Assembly: GCA_023014365.1 (NCBI GenBank)
Contig: JAEBUN010000030.1
Coordinates: forward strand, 496,001 to 560,000
Origin: Lepiota brunneoincarnata
Taxonomy: Eukaryota; Basidiomycota; Agaricomycetes; Agaricales; Agaricaceae
Reading direction: 5' to 3'
Length of the DNA stretch: 64,000 nt
The position numbers were made by a program, and so were the translations under genes. This document shows positions 1 to 10,255 of this stretch, in pieces. The notes beneath the pieces are model-generated. The model was not told the DNA's origin, searched no databases, and was given only the letters and a program-made list of their open reading frames with translations. Every line of letters begins with the position of its first letter. The stretch's first letter is position 1.

Positions 1-741
1 GACTCATAGATACGATCTGTGACCCACTATCTAGCAAGGCCTCTTCCTGCCAAATCCCATTTATCAGAGTTGGAACTACTCTCAACGGTTTGCATTCTTT
101 AGCAATAAACACTTGCCGTCCCCTGTCTCTTCTGGGAAGTGACTCCAAGTACTGCATGATTGGATCCTGAGCTACCCAGGCTTGCATTGCCGAGCCTTCT
201 CGGAGCACTGTATCATACTTCCAAGAGCCGTCTGCCAACTCCGTTATCATAACCTGTACCGGCCCACTATTAATTTCCATATCTTCTGTATCATCTTCCA
301 AGGACCCAACTCCTGCTATTAAGCTTTGATTTGTGGGTACCCGTTTTCTCATAATTTGCTCTCTATAAGCGTTCCTGTATAAAGGTGACAATGCCAAGAG
401 TTCTCCATGCGATACTGAGGCTTCTCACTTCAATACCCTGCTGAGTACTTCCTCAACATCGACATTCTTCTCTATAGGGGCCTGGTGCTTATACGCAGGC
501 TCCTTCTTGGATGATTCCATCCTTCTGACAGGCAGCGGTGGTACCTCAACGACTGGGCGCAGTGGTTTCACGTTCCTATATGGTAATTCCCCTGCTACTG
601 CACGCGGTGGTTTCTCCGTTGTCTGCCCTATTTCCTCATTTTCTGATTCTTCTGATCGCTCGGAATCCGACGCGTCCTCAGGAGTCTGTCCTCTGGCAAA
701 GGCGACCTTCTTCTACAGAGCCAGCTCCTTCCTCGAACCCT
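1..741 (-). pseudogene. GyA1 aspartic protease and gag-protease linker, cut by window edge
   Basis: Read on the minus strand, this is the gag-protease junction of a Ty3/gypsy element. The retropepsin motif LLDSGSQ lies at about 8-45, where D-S-G is the catalytic triplet that cleaves the polyprotein. Upstream are a lysine-rich segment and the linker motif ELLALSP shared with GyD. The frame is broken by a TGA at 425-427, and the same TGA occurs in the other copy (20082-20084), so it predates their separation. The element runs off the left edge. The sequence matches 19665-20490 throughout, with mostly C/T and G/A differences. Confidence 0.8.
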
Positions 742-2364
742 TTAGAAACCCGACTCTGAGTTCCAAGTCTTCGCGCCACTCCTGGTGTCCAAATACTGGC
801 TTGCCAAGGGCATACCATCCGTCAAACCACTAAGCTTAGCCTGTATCTGGGCCAATTGCTTGGCCAAAGACTGTATCTCAACATTATCATCCTTTCTGGT
901 CATAAGCTTAACCTTTGGGGCACTCCAAGTGTGGATGGCAGCTGTTTCCAACATCTCCATGCGCTGCTTCAGATGGCGGATTTCTTCTTCCGCTGGCGAC
1001 CTTTGGTTTTCTGACCTCGGGAACACTTTCTGTGCAAACACTGCTGCCACTGGCACTTGCGGTAACTCAGGCTCAACCTCCGGCAGTTCTGGTACCTGAA
1101 CGAAGAGTTGTCCCTTTGTCGCATAGTACTTTGCTACTTTCTCTTTAATAGGCCCTTCCCCTTGAGGGATACTCAAGCCATCTCCCATATATATTTTGTT
1201 TCCTTTGACTCTAATTCGGCTGGCTTGTTTATCTGCCTCCATGTCTGGGCAGAATAACCAACTATGCCCCAATAACCAACAGTAGAAACACTTGCGATCG
1301 GAAAGCGACCCTGCTGGCCCACTTCCAGTATTCCTCTGAGCATGATTATAGCCGGCATGATTATGTCCATCCTTCGCCAAACTCTCTAAGTATGATTTTA
1401 AAGTATGCCCCTGGATATTCATGAGGTCCTTAAGCTCAGCGAGACTGCCTGCCATCTGCGAGACTTCATCCTGAAACTTCTGCCTTAAGCTTTGCAGCTC
1501 TCACTTTACTACAGGGTCATAAGTCCCTGTTCCGGACATTGCAGGTGGATGGCTCATCGATGCCAAGTTCACCGGCCTTGAATCCTGATGAAGGGATCGC
1601 ATAAGTGTTTTGCCAATCAAAATTTCAACAGCTTTATCCACGACGATCCTCCAATCATAGGGGTCCTCTTCGCATAAATCCTTCACAGTTAGTGCCGACC
1701 CATCGCTCATGGTTCTACACACCCCAGTGATCGCTAATCTCACATTGAGTACATCCTGGAACATGGAGTCCAGTGCGCTCGTAAATAACTTGACTAGCTC
1801 TCGGTTCAAGACTACCACTGGCGACTTCAGGCACTTTTCTGCTTCTAGAATGAATTGCCTTTTGAAGTCCAAGACTCTATGCTCCTCATTCATTGCAATG
1901 CCTCTACTCTCTGTGCAGAGTTCCCTCAATCGTCGCACTGAGCCCTGCTCGGCTGCCACAGTCTCGGGATACTCTTTCTTCAATCTCTCTACAAAGCCTG
2001 TCCAGCTTCCTGCTGGGAACTCCGCAAAACTCATCCACTCTTCACGGATATCCTGGTCCACATATGACACTGCCCAATTTATCCTTTCTGCATTGTCTGT
2101 CATCTTCGTTATTGTGAAGAGCCATTCAAGCGTCCAGAGATAATTTCTCAATGTCTGTGGTTTTGATGCATCCCATCTGGGAGCATTATTGCTAAAGGGA
2201 ATTGGCATACGCTTGTGTCCCATTTTACTAGCTGTAGTCGTCGTAGACGGCGTAGTTTGGTTTGTCTGTACAGTCAGAGTTGACTGTGATATCTGTGGTA
2301 CCATAGAGGCACCAGGAGGGTTCGTATGAAACGAGTTTTGGTTTGTAAACGCTAAGCTTAGCAT
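742..2364 (-). pseudogene. GyA1 Gag (capsid and zinc knuckle)
   Basis: Gag forms the retroelement particle and packages its RNA. The capsid-like part (about 1501-2364) contains RNYLWTLEWLF and SWTGFVERLKKEYP, the usual fungal gypsy gag fold segment. The second part (742-1455) carries one CCHC zinc knuckle, CFYCWLLGHSWLFC (C-x2-C-x4-H-x4-C), followed by a heptad-like region (EEEIRHLKQRMEMLETA) that may be a short coiled coil. The two parts are one frame separated by a TGA near 1501, where the other copy has CAA. The product would otherwise be roughly 530 residues. It is older DNA, but less CpG-depleted than its partner at 20.4-22.2 kb. Confidence 0.82.
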
Positions 2365-2859
2365 AGGAACGGTCTGACCATCCTAGCTTTCAGTGTGCAG
2401 GATATGCGCTATGTTGTGAGCTGAGGCTGGAAGCCTTATAGTAATTCTGGGAGCAGTAGAGATCGGCAGTGCGACTTCTCTCAATACTGCAACTGCTAAA
2501 CCGCTCGCTGTGCTCGCAGTTATAGAACTTGTAGGATCTTTTCACTTTCGAGAGGTACTAGTGGTGATGAGGCCTTCAGAACCTTCTGGACGATTAGAAT
2601 TCCGAGTAGTTCTCTGTTTTGGGGGGTCAACCTTCCTGAGACTGCTCTCGAAGGACGTTTTGGGTGACTTTATGGTCTTTGCTTGAACCTTTTTCTGCTT
2701 CGCAGGTGAAAGGTGGGCCAGTGTCCAAGTCTTTTGGTGTTTGTCTTGTGAAATTCAACTGAAAACCCCCCTCGCGGTGGGCTCCAGATGAAAAGGTGGA
2801 AACTTTCGTGGGTTTTAATATAGATAAATGGCTTGTTCTCACTAAGCTTAGTCAAAATT
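2365..2859 (-). other. GyA1 5' untranslated leader
   Basis: Non-coding leader between the 5' LTR (right) and gag (left), matching 22014-22511. It ends beside the LTR with the palindrome CTAAGCTTAG at 2842-2851, which is the candidate primer-binding site (see the finding on this palindrome). No TGG-type tRNA primer-binding site is visible next to the LTR. Confidence 0.65.
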
Positions 2860-3012
2860 CGATAAGCTTAAGTTAATACAAGTAGTATTAGATAGATAAT
2901 GAACAATTTCATCTTTTAGGGTGTTCTGGGGGTGCGTTCTGACAGTGAAATTCAAGAGAATAGTGTTTTTAGAGGTTAACGAACAGCCGTTGAAGTTATC
3001 TTAGCCATACAG

Positions 3013-3663
3013 TGTTAGAGCCGGTGCGGGTTGGGACCGAAGCGGAGGGTCGGGGTGGTATCCTTGATATAAGGTAACCGGGGGACAGGGCGAAGTCAGT
3101 ACGTAGACTTCAGGACCGAGGCGGAGTACGTCGGGCAGGGGGTTGGACTTGCGGCCTCAGCATATGTGCTGTGCCCTCCTACTGTCCTAGTCCGTATTTC
3201 AGGAAGTCAGGGCCGAAGCGGAGTGAGGCAGAAGAGAGGAGAGGATAGAGAACAGGGAGCTGGTCTGCTGCTCGATTCAATTATCAGACTGAGGAGTACA
3301 AGCCAAGTACCTACGGTATATATACTTCTGGTCCTACGAACTATGACTCGTACTGACTATGGACGGAGCGAAGCGGAGACCCATATGGTTACAAATGGAT
3401 TACAAACAAAATGGAGACCAGTACGGGTATGGAGACTGGTAACGTATCTTGACTACGGACAGGAAATGGAGACTGGGAAATAGAGACAGCGAGGGTCAGG
3501 TGACCACAGCACGTGTGGAGGTGGTTGCATGATCAGGGCAGTGGGTTGCGGTCGGAGTGAGTCGGGGCCGAGTTGGAGGGCAGAGGGTTGTTGTGTGGAA
3601 CACACGTGGAGTCAAGAAGCCAAAGTTTAAGTGATTAGACTCTGAGTTGGCATGGATATGACA
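3013..3663. mobile_element. Solo LTR of family LTR-B, copy 1
   Basis: A 651-bp insertion beginning TGTTAGAGCC and ending GGATATGACA, flanked on both sides by the 5-bp target duplication TACAG (3008-3012 and 3664-3668). It interrupts the GyA LTR; the uninterrupted site is visible at 5407-5450. The same sequence occurs at 9092-17995. It has no internal coding region, so it is a solo LTR left by recombination between the two LTRs of a gypsy-type element. Confidence 0.92.
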
Positions 3664-3707
3664 TACAGTGCAACAGTGAAAGGACAATCCCTGTCAATTC
3701 AAAGTGT

Positions 3708-3815
3708 GGGGTCTCTAGTCTCTGGTCTCTGGTCTCTGAACTCTGTTCTCTGTCTCTGTCTCTGTCTCTAGCACTCTGGAACTCTAAACTCAGGACTCTG
3801 TTCTCTGTCTCTGTC
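3708..3815. repeat. GTCTCTG/CTCTGT low-complexity tract in GyA LTR
   Basis: Imperfect 6-7 bp repeats (GTCTCTG, CTCTGT). The same tract is at 5482-5597 in LTR copy 2, and a shorter form at 22707-22769 accounts for most of the shorter length of LTR copy 3. Slippage explains the difference. Confidence 0.85.
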
Positions 3816-4744
3816 TCTGGGTTGGTCGATGACTGAAGAAATCACACTTAACGATGCACACTAAATAGTCCTCTGAAACCGTTTTTGATCATGGCTCACA
3901 GACTTGCATGTGGAAGCGGGGGTGAGACCTCTTGCTTCTCCACGAACAAGCGCGACCATATTTATATTGTTTAGATACATGCGAGAGATAGTAAATATGA
4001 AATAGAAAACAATAAGCTTAATTGTTACAGGTACTGCAGAATATTTTGGAAGGTTCGGCAGCATTTCTACCTTGCCCTGGGTTGTGGGTTTTTCTCTGAT
4101 TGACAAATGGCAATCCAGCCAGACGTGTTCCGTGCTCGTCTGCATTATTCTGCATCCACACAAGCGTGTTAAACCTCCAGATCAATTATGATCGGAATGT
4201 ATGGCGTATGTACAATCCCTTGATCCATTGTAATTAATCTCAGTCAGGCAGTATGCCGAGGTGCCAGGACCCACAAAGCACTCGTTAATTATGAGTCTTT
4301 GATATGTTTAGGGTTTTGGGCATCGGGTGTCGCCTCCCGAATGTTGGATGTTCTGTTCCGTGGTCTGGTCATCATTATTGGGCTCGCTATGGGCGTAATA
4401 CCCCTGTGACAGCCGCTATGTACATTCTTTAGGTTCCAACAAATCCGAGTTCATCAGAAAACTGCTCGTAAGGTCCCTTGATGCAACCGGAGTATACTCA
4501 ATAGGCTATGTAAAGTCCGGAATCCCTCCGGAGAGTGTTCTGATAGCTTGGTTCACTAAGCTTAGTGATAATGAGCTGGTTTGAACACTTCCGAGGCTTG
4601 AATATCCTCAGTTTGGTCGAACTGGCTACTACGGGACATAGTACCAATCCTCTATAGGGTTCGTTAATGATATAGCCAATGATTCTATGTAGAGAATTGT
4701 TCTGGAGTACAGAATTCATGTATAGGCATGAAATCGGCGTATCA

Positions 4745-5289
4745 CTGTGCATGAAGCCAATGTACCCATTGGACTGGGAAGGTGTGTCAGCATTCTGCTC
4801 TAGGGAATGACCAGGTTGTGTGGGCAGAGTTATGGACTTACATTCCTTTAGTGCATCAGGTGAAGACTTATTATCTCTGGCAAAGTGAGATTGCCATATC
4901 CATGAAAGGCGGACCACAGTTGATCCCAGCTCATTTGTGTTAAGTAGGGCAGTGCTGCACTGTACATCAGCTCTGGCCAATGGCTGAAACCGGGCCAACA
5001 CCAAGGCATCGGCACACAAGCGAATCATTGCTGCCTGGCACTTTGAATATACGCAGCAATGAGATGCAATTTGATTATTGAGTGCAATGATGGCTGTACA
5101 ACTTTGCAGTTGAATTGGCTTGTGGCTGGCCACCTGTAATATGTGGGAGTATTGAAATGACTTTTCAGCAATTGTGGTGTGAAGGCTTTCCAGATGATGC
5201 AGGGCTTGGGATTGGCGCTGAAAAGGTGGAAACATTTGTGGGTTTTAATATAGATAAAGGGCTTGTTCTCACTAAGCTTAGTCAAAATT
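4745..5289 (-). mobile_element. Internal region of a short GyA derivative between two GyA LTRs
   Basis: Between LTR copies 1 and 2 lie only about 545 bp. The right-hand 70 bp (5217-5289) is the normal GyA leader with CTAAGCTTAG at 5272-5281. The remaining roughly 475 bp match no other GyA sequence in the window. A minus-strand frame stays open from 5235 through this stretch into the LTR (to 4498), but it has no recognisable domain and I do not call it a gene. This could be a small non-autonomous element carrying foreign sequence, or the product of recombination that left two elements sharing LTRs. Confidence 0.6.
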
Positions 5290-6519
5290 TGATAAGCTTA
5301 AGTTAATACAAGTAGTATGAGATAGATAATGAACAGTTTCATCTTTTAGGGTGTTCTGGGGGTGCGTTCTGACAGCGAAATTCAAGAGGATAGTGTTTTT
5401 AGAGGTTAACGAACAGCCGTTGAAGTTATCTTAGCCATACAGTGCAACAGTGAAAGGACAATCCCTGTCAATTCAAAGCACGGGGTCTCTAGTCTCTGGT
5501 CTCTGGTCTCTGAACTCTGTTCTCTGTCTCTGTCTCTGTCTCTAGCACTCTGGAACTCTAAACTCTGGGCTCTGTTCTCTGCCTCTGTCTCTGGGTTGGT
5601 CGACGACCGAAGAAATCACACTTAACGACACACACTAAATAGTCCTCTGAAACCGTTCTTGATCATGGCTCACAGACTTGCATGTGGAAGCAGGGGTGAG
5701 ACCTCTTGCTTCTCCACAAACAAGCACAACCGTATTTATATTGTTTAGATACATACGAGAGATAGTAAATATGAAATAGAAAACAATAAGCTTAATTGTT
5801 ACAGGTACTGTAGAACATTTTGGAAGGTTTGGCAGCATTTCTACCTTGCCCTGGGTTGTGGGTTTTTCTCTGATTGACAAATGGCAATCCAGCCAGACGT
5901 GTTTCATGCTTGTCTGCATTATTCTGCATCCATGCGAGCGCGTTTAAGCCTCTGGATCAATTATGATTGGAATGTATAGCATATGGACAATCCCTTGATC
6001 TGTTGTAATTAATCTCAGTTAGGCAGTATGCCAAGGTGCCAGGACCCACAAAGCACTTGTTAATTAGGAGTCTTTGATATTTCTAGGGTTTTGGGCATCA
6101 GTTGTCACCTCCCAAACATTGGACGTTCCGTTCTGTGGTCCAGTCATCATTATTGGGCTTGCTATGGGCATAATACACCTGCGACAGCCACTATATACAT
6201 TCTTTAGGTTCCAACAAATCCGAGTTCATCAGAAAACTGCTCGTAAGGTCCCTTGATGCGACCGGAGTATACTCAATAGGCTATGTAGAGTCCGGAATCC
6301 CTCCGGAGAGTGTTCTGATAGCTTGGTTCACTAAGCTTAGTGATAATGAGCTGGTTTGAACACTTCCGAGGCTTGAATATCCTCAGTTTGGTCGAACTGG
6401 CTACTACAGGACATAGTACCAATCCTCTATAGAGTTCTTTAATGATATAGCCAATGATTCTATGTAGAGAATCGTTCCAGAATACGGAATTCATGTATAG
6501 GCGTGAAATTGGCATATCA
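5290..6519 (-). repeat. GyA LTR, copy 2 (uninterrupted)
   Basis: 1,230 bp, beginning TGATAAGCTT and ending GGCATATCA: the best-preserved end pair (TGATA/TATCA). On its right it abuts GyA pol sequence, so it is the 3' LTR of the 5290-23692 element. On its left it abuts GyA leader sequence, so it also serves as the 5' LTR of the short derivative. The palindrome TCACTAAGCTTAGTGA is at 6328-6343, with an AT-rich GGATATTC about 33 nt upstream in the sense direction. Confidence 0.87.
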
Positions 6520-7477
6520 CCATCATTAAGCTTAGTACTTGTTGATGGTTTTCTGGGCATGCTGGGTCTTTTATAACCCTAAGCTTAGCCTGTTGTTCAT
6601 CCAAGTACTCTTCCCAAGCTTGATCCAGCTCATACTCAAAATCATACACACCACATGCCAGACCCTGGTTGAAGCCAGAGCAACTGTTGATCTCATCACA
6701 GAAGGCTTCCAAGGGTAATGGATCTGTGGCCCCTGGATCTTCTTTGATCAACTCAAACTCCTCTCCCTCATCCTCAGATCCATCATTGAAGCAATGGGCT
6801 GTCTCATCACTGGGATAGTAGCATTGCCTGGACAGTCCATCTGGCCCAAATGTCTTCCCTTCTTTGTGTACTAGCGTGAAGTGGAATAACCTAATGAAGT
6901 CCACCCAACAGTTTACAGTAGCATTTGGGAGCTTCCCTGGGTTGTTTAACATCCCAAAGAGAAACTTTGCATCTGTTTCAACCACTAGGTTTCTCAATCC
7001 CCACAGTAAATATTTCTCTTGTTCCAGCACCATTCTCAAGCTGCATAGCTCTCACTTGGGCTGAGAATATCTCTGCTGTCTCTCATCCAATAATATTGAC
7101 CCAAACTTCACATAATGTATAAGCTTAGCATCTTCTCCATCTCTCTGATATATATAGTATCCCACCACCCTCCATGAGGTATCCACAGCTACTACTATGT
7201 GTTGTTTACTTGGGAATTTGGGGTTCCTGGTTGGGAAACAGCACTGAATCACATCTTTCAGCTTTTGCTGCACTTTCCATTCATTTTCTCCCCATTCAAA
7301 CTCTTGTCCCTTCTTAAGCTTTTTGTATAGAGGTGCAGCAATGGCTATAAACTTTGGGATATGATTCCTGCAGCACGTAGTTGTTCCTAGAAAACCCCTT
7401 AGCTCTGAGACATTCTCACAATCCCCCCATCGTAAAATTTTTCTGATGGTGTCTGTGGTGGGCAACTGTCCTTTATA
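6520..7477 (-). pseudogene. GyA2 pol: end of reverse transcriptase, RNase H, tether
   Basis: Minus-strand coding remnant in two frames, 7513-7052 and 7039-6520. The first encodes the RT thumb/connection (GFLGTTTCCRNHIPKF) and the start of RNase H (IVVAVDTSW, with the catalytic-type Asp). The second continues RNase H (NLVVETDAKFLFGMLNNP) and ends in the conserved FGPDGLSR. In GyD this is followed by an integrase of about 500 residues; here an acidic tail (DGSEDEGEEF) is followed directly by the LTR, so the integrase is deleted. A stop separates the two parts near 7040. Two CTAAGCTTAG-type sites lie at 6579 and 7120. Confidence 0.82.
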
Positions 7478-7702
7478 CAGTGGGTCAAAAAACTGTCCCA
7501 ATGTTTTCACCATTTGGAAAGATCAGCTAATAGTGGACCACAGTGATTACATAAATACTTGGGAAAATAGTCGATGATAATATAGCATATTAGGATCCTG
7601 AATCCGTTTAAACCACCTGATTCATCCAAGGAGTAATGGATCAATCAATCATGTAAAATATTAACTCATTGGGACAGTTTTTTGACCCTCTGTCATTTTC
7701 CT
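7478..7702. repeat. Left 225-bp terminal inverted repeat of Tc1/mariner 1
   Basis: Pairs with 8848-9072. Each TIR carries a second, inverted copy of its own tip: GGTCAAAAAACTGTCCCAAT at the outer end and the reverse complement ATTGGGACAGTTTTTTGACC at the inner end (7667-7686). Each TIR therefore resembles a free-standing mini-transposon of about 220 bp. Confidence 0.88.
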
Positions 7703-7859
7703 AAAATCTGGTGTTGGACAGGCCAAATCAATACCAAATCAAGTGTGAGGATAACAAAAATTGTCATGTGACCTCTTCTATATCACATGATCATATTTAA
7801 ATCACTTCAACCATCTTTTCATCTTACCATTATATCATAAAAACTATATCTTTTACCCA

Positions 7860-8845
7860 GTGCTCTCAAGTCATTTTTCTTCTTCAGAACAGCTATTCCC
7901 TGCAGCAAACTCAGTCGAAACTGGTCTAGGCAAGAGTACTATTGAGCCAATCATGAAAGAAGTTGATCAAGATGAGAAAAACAATAAAGGAGGACAATTC
8001 TCCATGTTATCTTCTCAGAATATATACTCAATAATTGACTAAATCACCTCTGGGAAGCTGGACAATGCTGTTCAAGCTACCCAATTCATCAAGCCTATCT
8101 TTCCTACTCCTGTCACACTTCAAACAATCTGAAATATGCTCATGAAGAACAATTTCTGGTTTGTTGTTAAGGCTAATAGTCTCCTCCTAAGAAGCAACAC
8201 TGAATTGCTTACTTCAAATTGCCTACAAGCACAAGGATTGGACAGTAGAAGTTGGAAAATGATATTATGCACAGATGAAACAAAAATGAACAAGCTCGGG
8301 TCATATAAAAAGATGTATAAGGGGGGAAGGACTCTCAGACAAGACTATTATTCCTACTGTTATGCATGAAGGTGGTAGTAATATTATGGTATGGCTGGCT
8401 ATGAGATGGAAAGGAGTAGGAATGCTAGTGGAGGTTGAGGGGATTATACATAGATATAGAGTAGTACTCTGAGATTTTGGAGCATAGGATGGTGAACAGC
8501 TTTGAAACTTTAGAGATAGAGGATGAAGAGTCAGCATTCTAGTAGGATAATGATCCAAAATACAAGTCTAAAAGGGCAATAAAGTGGTTTGAAGATAACA
8601 ATATGCAAATTCTACTATAGCCTGCACAATCCCCTGACCCCAATTCTATTGGACACCTCTGGATATACCCAAAGAACTGGTTGAAGGGATATGAGAAACC
8701 ACCTGAAGGAATACATGAATTATGGGACAGGTTTGTGGTAAAGTGGAATGGGATTGCTGCAGAAAGGTGTCAAAAATTTATAGAAAGCATGACCAGAAGG
8801 CTCAAGGCAGTTATCAAGGCAAAAGGAGACTATACAATGTATTAA
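7860..8845 (+). pseudogene. Tc1/mariner transposase, decayed
   Basis: Plus-strand remnant of a DDE transposase, best read against the intact copy at 35442-36443. The segment SRSWKMILCTDETKMNKLGS (about 8240-8300) matches the region around the first catalytic Asp (C-T-D-E-T-K). The C-terminus ends Y-T-M-Y-stop at 8845, like the Y-T-K-Y-stop of the intact copy. In between are many stops and frame changes, so no functional product is possible. The start is uncertain. Confidence 0.75.
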
Positions 8846-8847
8846 GT

Positions 8848-9072
8848 AGGAAAATGACAGAGGGTCAAAAAACTGTCCCAATGAGTTAATACTTTACATA
8901 ATTAATTGATCCATTACTTCTCGGACGAATCATGTGGTTTAAACGGGGTCAGGATCCCAATATGCTATATTATTATTGTCTATTTTGCCAAGTGTGTACA
9001 TAATCACCTTGGTTCACTATTAGCTGATCCTTCCAAATGGTGAAAACATTGGGACAGTTTTTTGACCTACTG
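8848..9072. repeat. Right 225-bp terminal inverted repeat of Tc1/mariner 1
   Basis: Inverted partner of 7478-7702, of identical length, with the internal inverted copy of the tip at 8864-8886. Confidence 0.88.
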
Positions 9073-9557
9073 TAGGAGCATCCAAAACCCATGTTAGAGC
9101 CAGTGCAGGTTAGGACCAAAGCAGAGGGTCGGGGTGGTATCCTTGATATAAGGTAACCAGGGGACGGGGCAGAGTCAGTACATAGATGTTGGGACCGAGG
9201 CAGAGTACTTCAGGCAGGAGAGTGGACTTGCAGCCTTAGTGTATGTGCTGTGCCCTCCCACTGTCCTAGTCCGTATTTCAAAAAGTCGGAGTCGAAGCGG
9301 AATGAGGCAAGATAGAGAGAGAAGGATAGGGAAACAGGGAGCTAGTCCACTGCTCAATTTGATTATCAGACTGAAGAGTACAAGCCAAGTACCTATGGTA
9401 TATATACTGCAAGTCTTACAAATTATGACTTGTACTGACTATGGATGGAGCGAAGCGGAGACCGATATGGTTACAAACAGATTACAAACAGATTACAAAC
9501 GGAATGGAAACCAGTACAGGTATAGAGACTGATGACGTGTCCTGGTTACAGATGAAG

Positions 9558-10255
9558 TGTTATGATCCGTGCTCCTTCTGTATCCGAGGATAACTGGAGA
9601 CGGCCTTCAATCACTCTACAAGGTGTCCGAGACGGTTGGCCTTATAGAGCTTAGTGGATCGCGCTCAATGAGATAACGAGGGAAGACGCCAAGTTAAGGC
9701 AGAGAGGTAAACGACCGCTGTTAACAAGATTAAAGCTTAAGGCTTTAATCTCTACTTGTACAGGCCTTATATACCTATGAGGTGCTATATACTCGTTATA
9801 GGTTACTTGGCTGTTCTACTGGTCGTGCGCAGTCCTGACCATGATGCACATCCTGGCTGATGGCATCCTAGTGTTATTTATATTACAATGAGTCAGTACT
9901 CTCACTACTGCTGTGCGATGTTCCATCGCTTTCCTCTGACTCATAATCTTCTTCTCCCGATTGTATCTCCATGGAGTCCTCTCCGTTCTCGCTCTCCATT
10001 CTCTCGGTGCTTCCATCCGTATCGGAGGTTGGGTCGGTTGATCCATGGTTATCTTCCTCGTCCTCGGGGTATTCCAATATATCCTCCAGGGTTATCTCCA
10101 TTCCTGCTTCTTTCGCCAGGTCCTGCATGGCGGTGTAATATTCCCCTTCCTTGTCTTCGTATTCTTGTGCCCGTAATTGGTCTGTAGTCTCCTGTACCCA
10201 TCTTGTAAAGTCGAACAATAATTCTTGTTCCTCCCGGTCTGGACTGTTCATAACA
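9558..10255 (-). repeat. GyC 3' LTR
   Basis: 698 bp, starting TGTTATGATCC and ending GTTCATAACA, with a 7-bp inverted end TGTTATG/CATAACA. It carries the U3-encoded tail of the post-pol ORF (stop at 9883), a TATA box (9766-9773) and an inverted repeat AGATTAAAGC/GCTTTAATCT (9727-9751). Confidence 0.95.

Larger units (their letters stand above)
2860..4744 (-). repeat. GyA long terminal repeat, copy 1 (interrupted)
   Basis: This is a 1,229-bp LTR once the inserted LTR-B and its duplicated 5 bp (3013-3668) are removed. The ends are (C/T)GATAAGC and GCGTATCA, a TGATA...TATCA inverted pair, with the first T mutated to C here. It is alignable along its length with copies at 5290-6519 and 22512-23692. 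It contains a GTCTCTG-rich stretch and the palindrome TCACTAAGCTTAGTGA near 4554-4569. Confidence 0.85.
7478..9072 (+). mobile_element. Degenerate Tc1/mariner transposon 1
   Basis: A 1,595-bp element in the GyA2 RT gene, flanked by TA (7476-7477 and 9073-9074). The termini are CAGTGGGTCAAAAA on the left and TTTTTGACCTACTG on the right. The terminal inverted repeats are 225 bp (7478-7702 and 8848-9072). It is related in layout to the element at 35204-36806, but the end sequences differ. Confidence 0.92.

Noticed and set aside
3013..3663. Complete LTR-B retrotransposon
   Set aside because: Only one LTR is present with a direct 5-bp duplication on both sides, so it is a solo LTR.
4498..5235. 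245-codon minus-strand open frame
   Set aside because: Runs from leader sequence through unmatched DNA into an LTR, has no recognisable domain, and its LTR part is non-coding in other copies.
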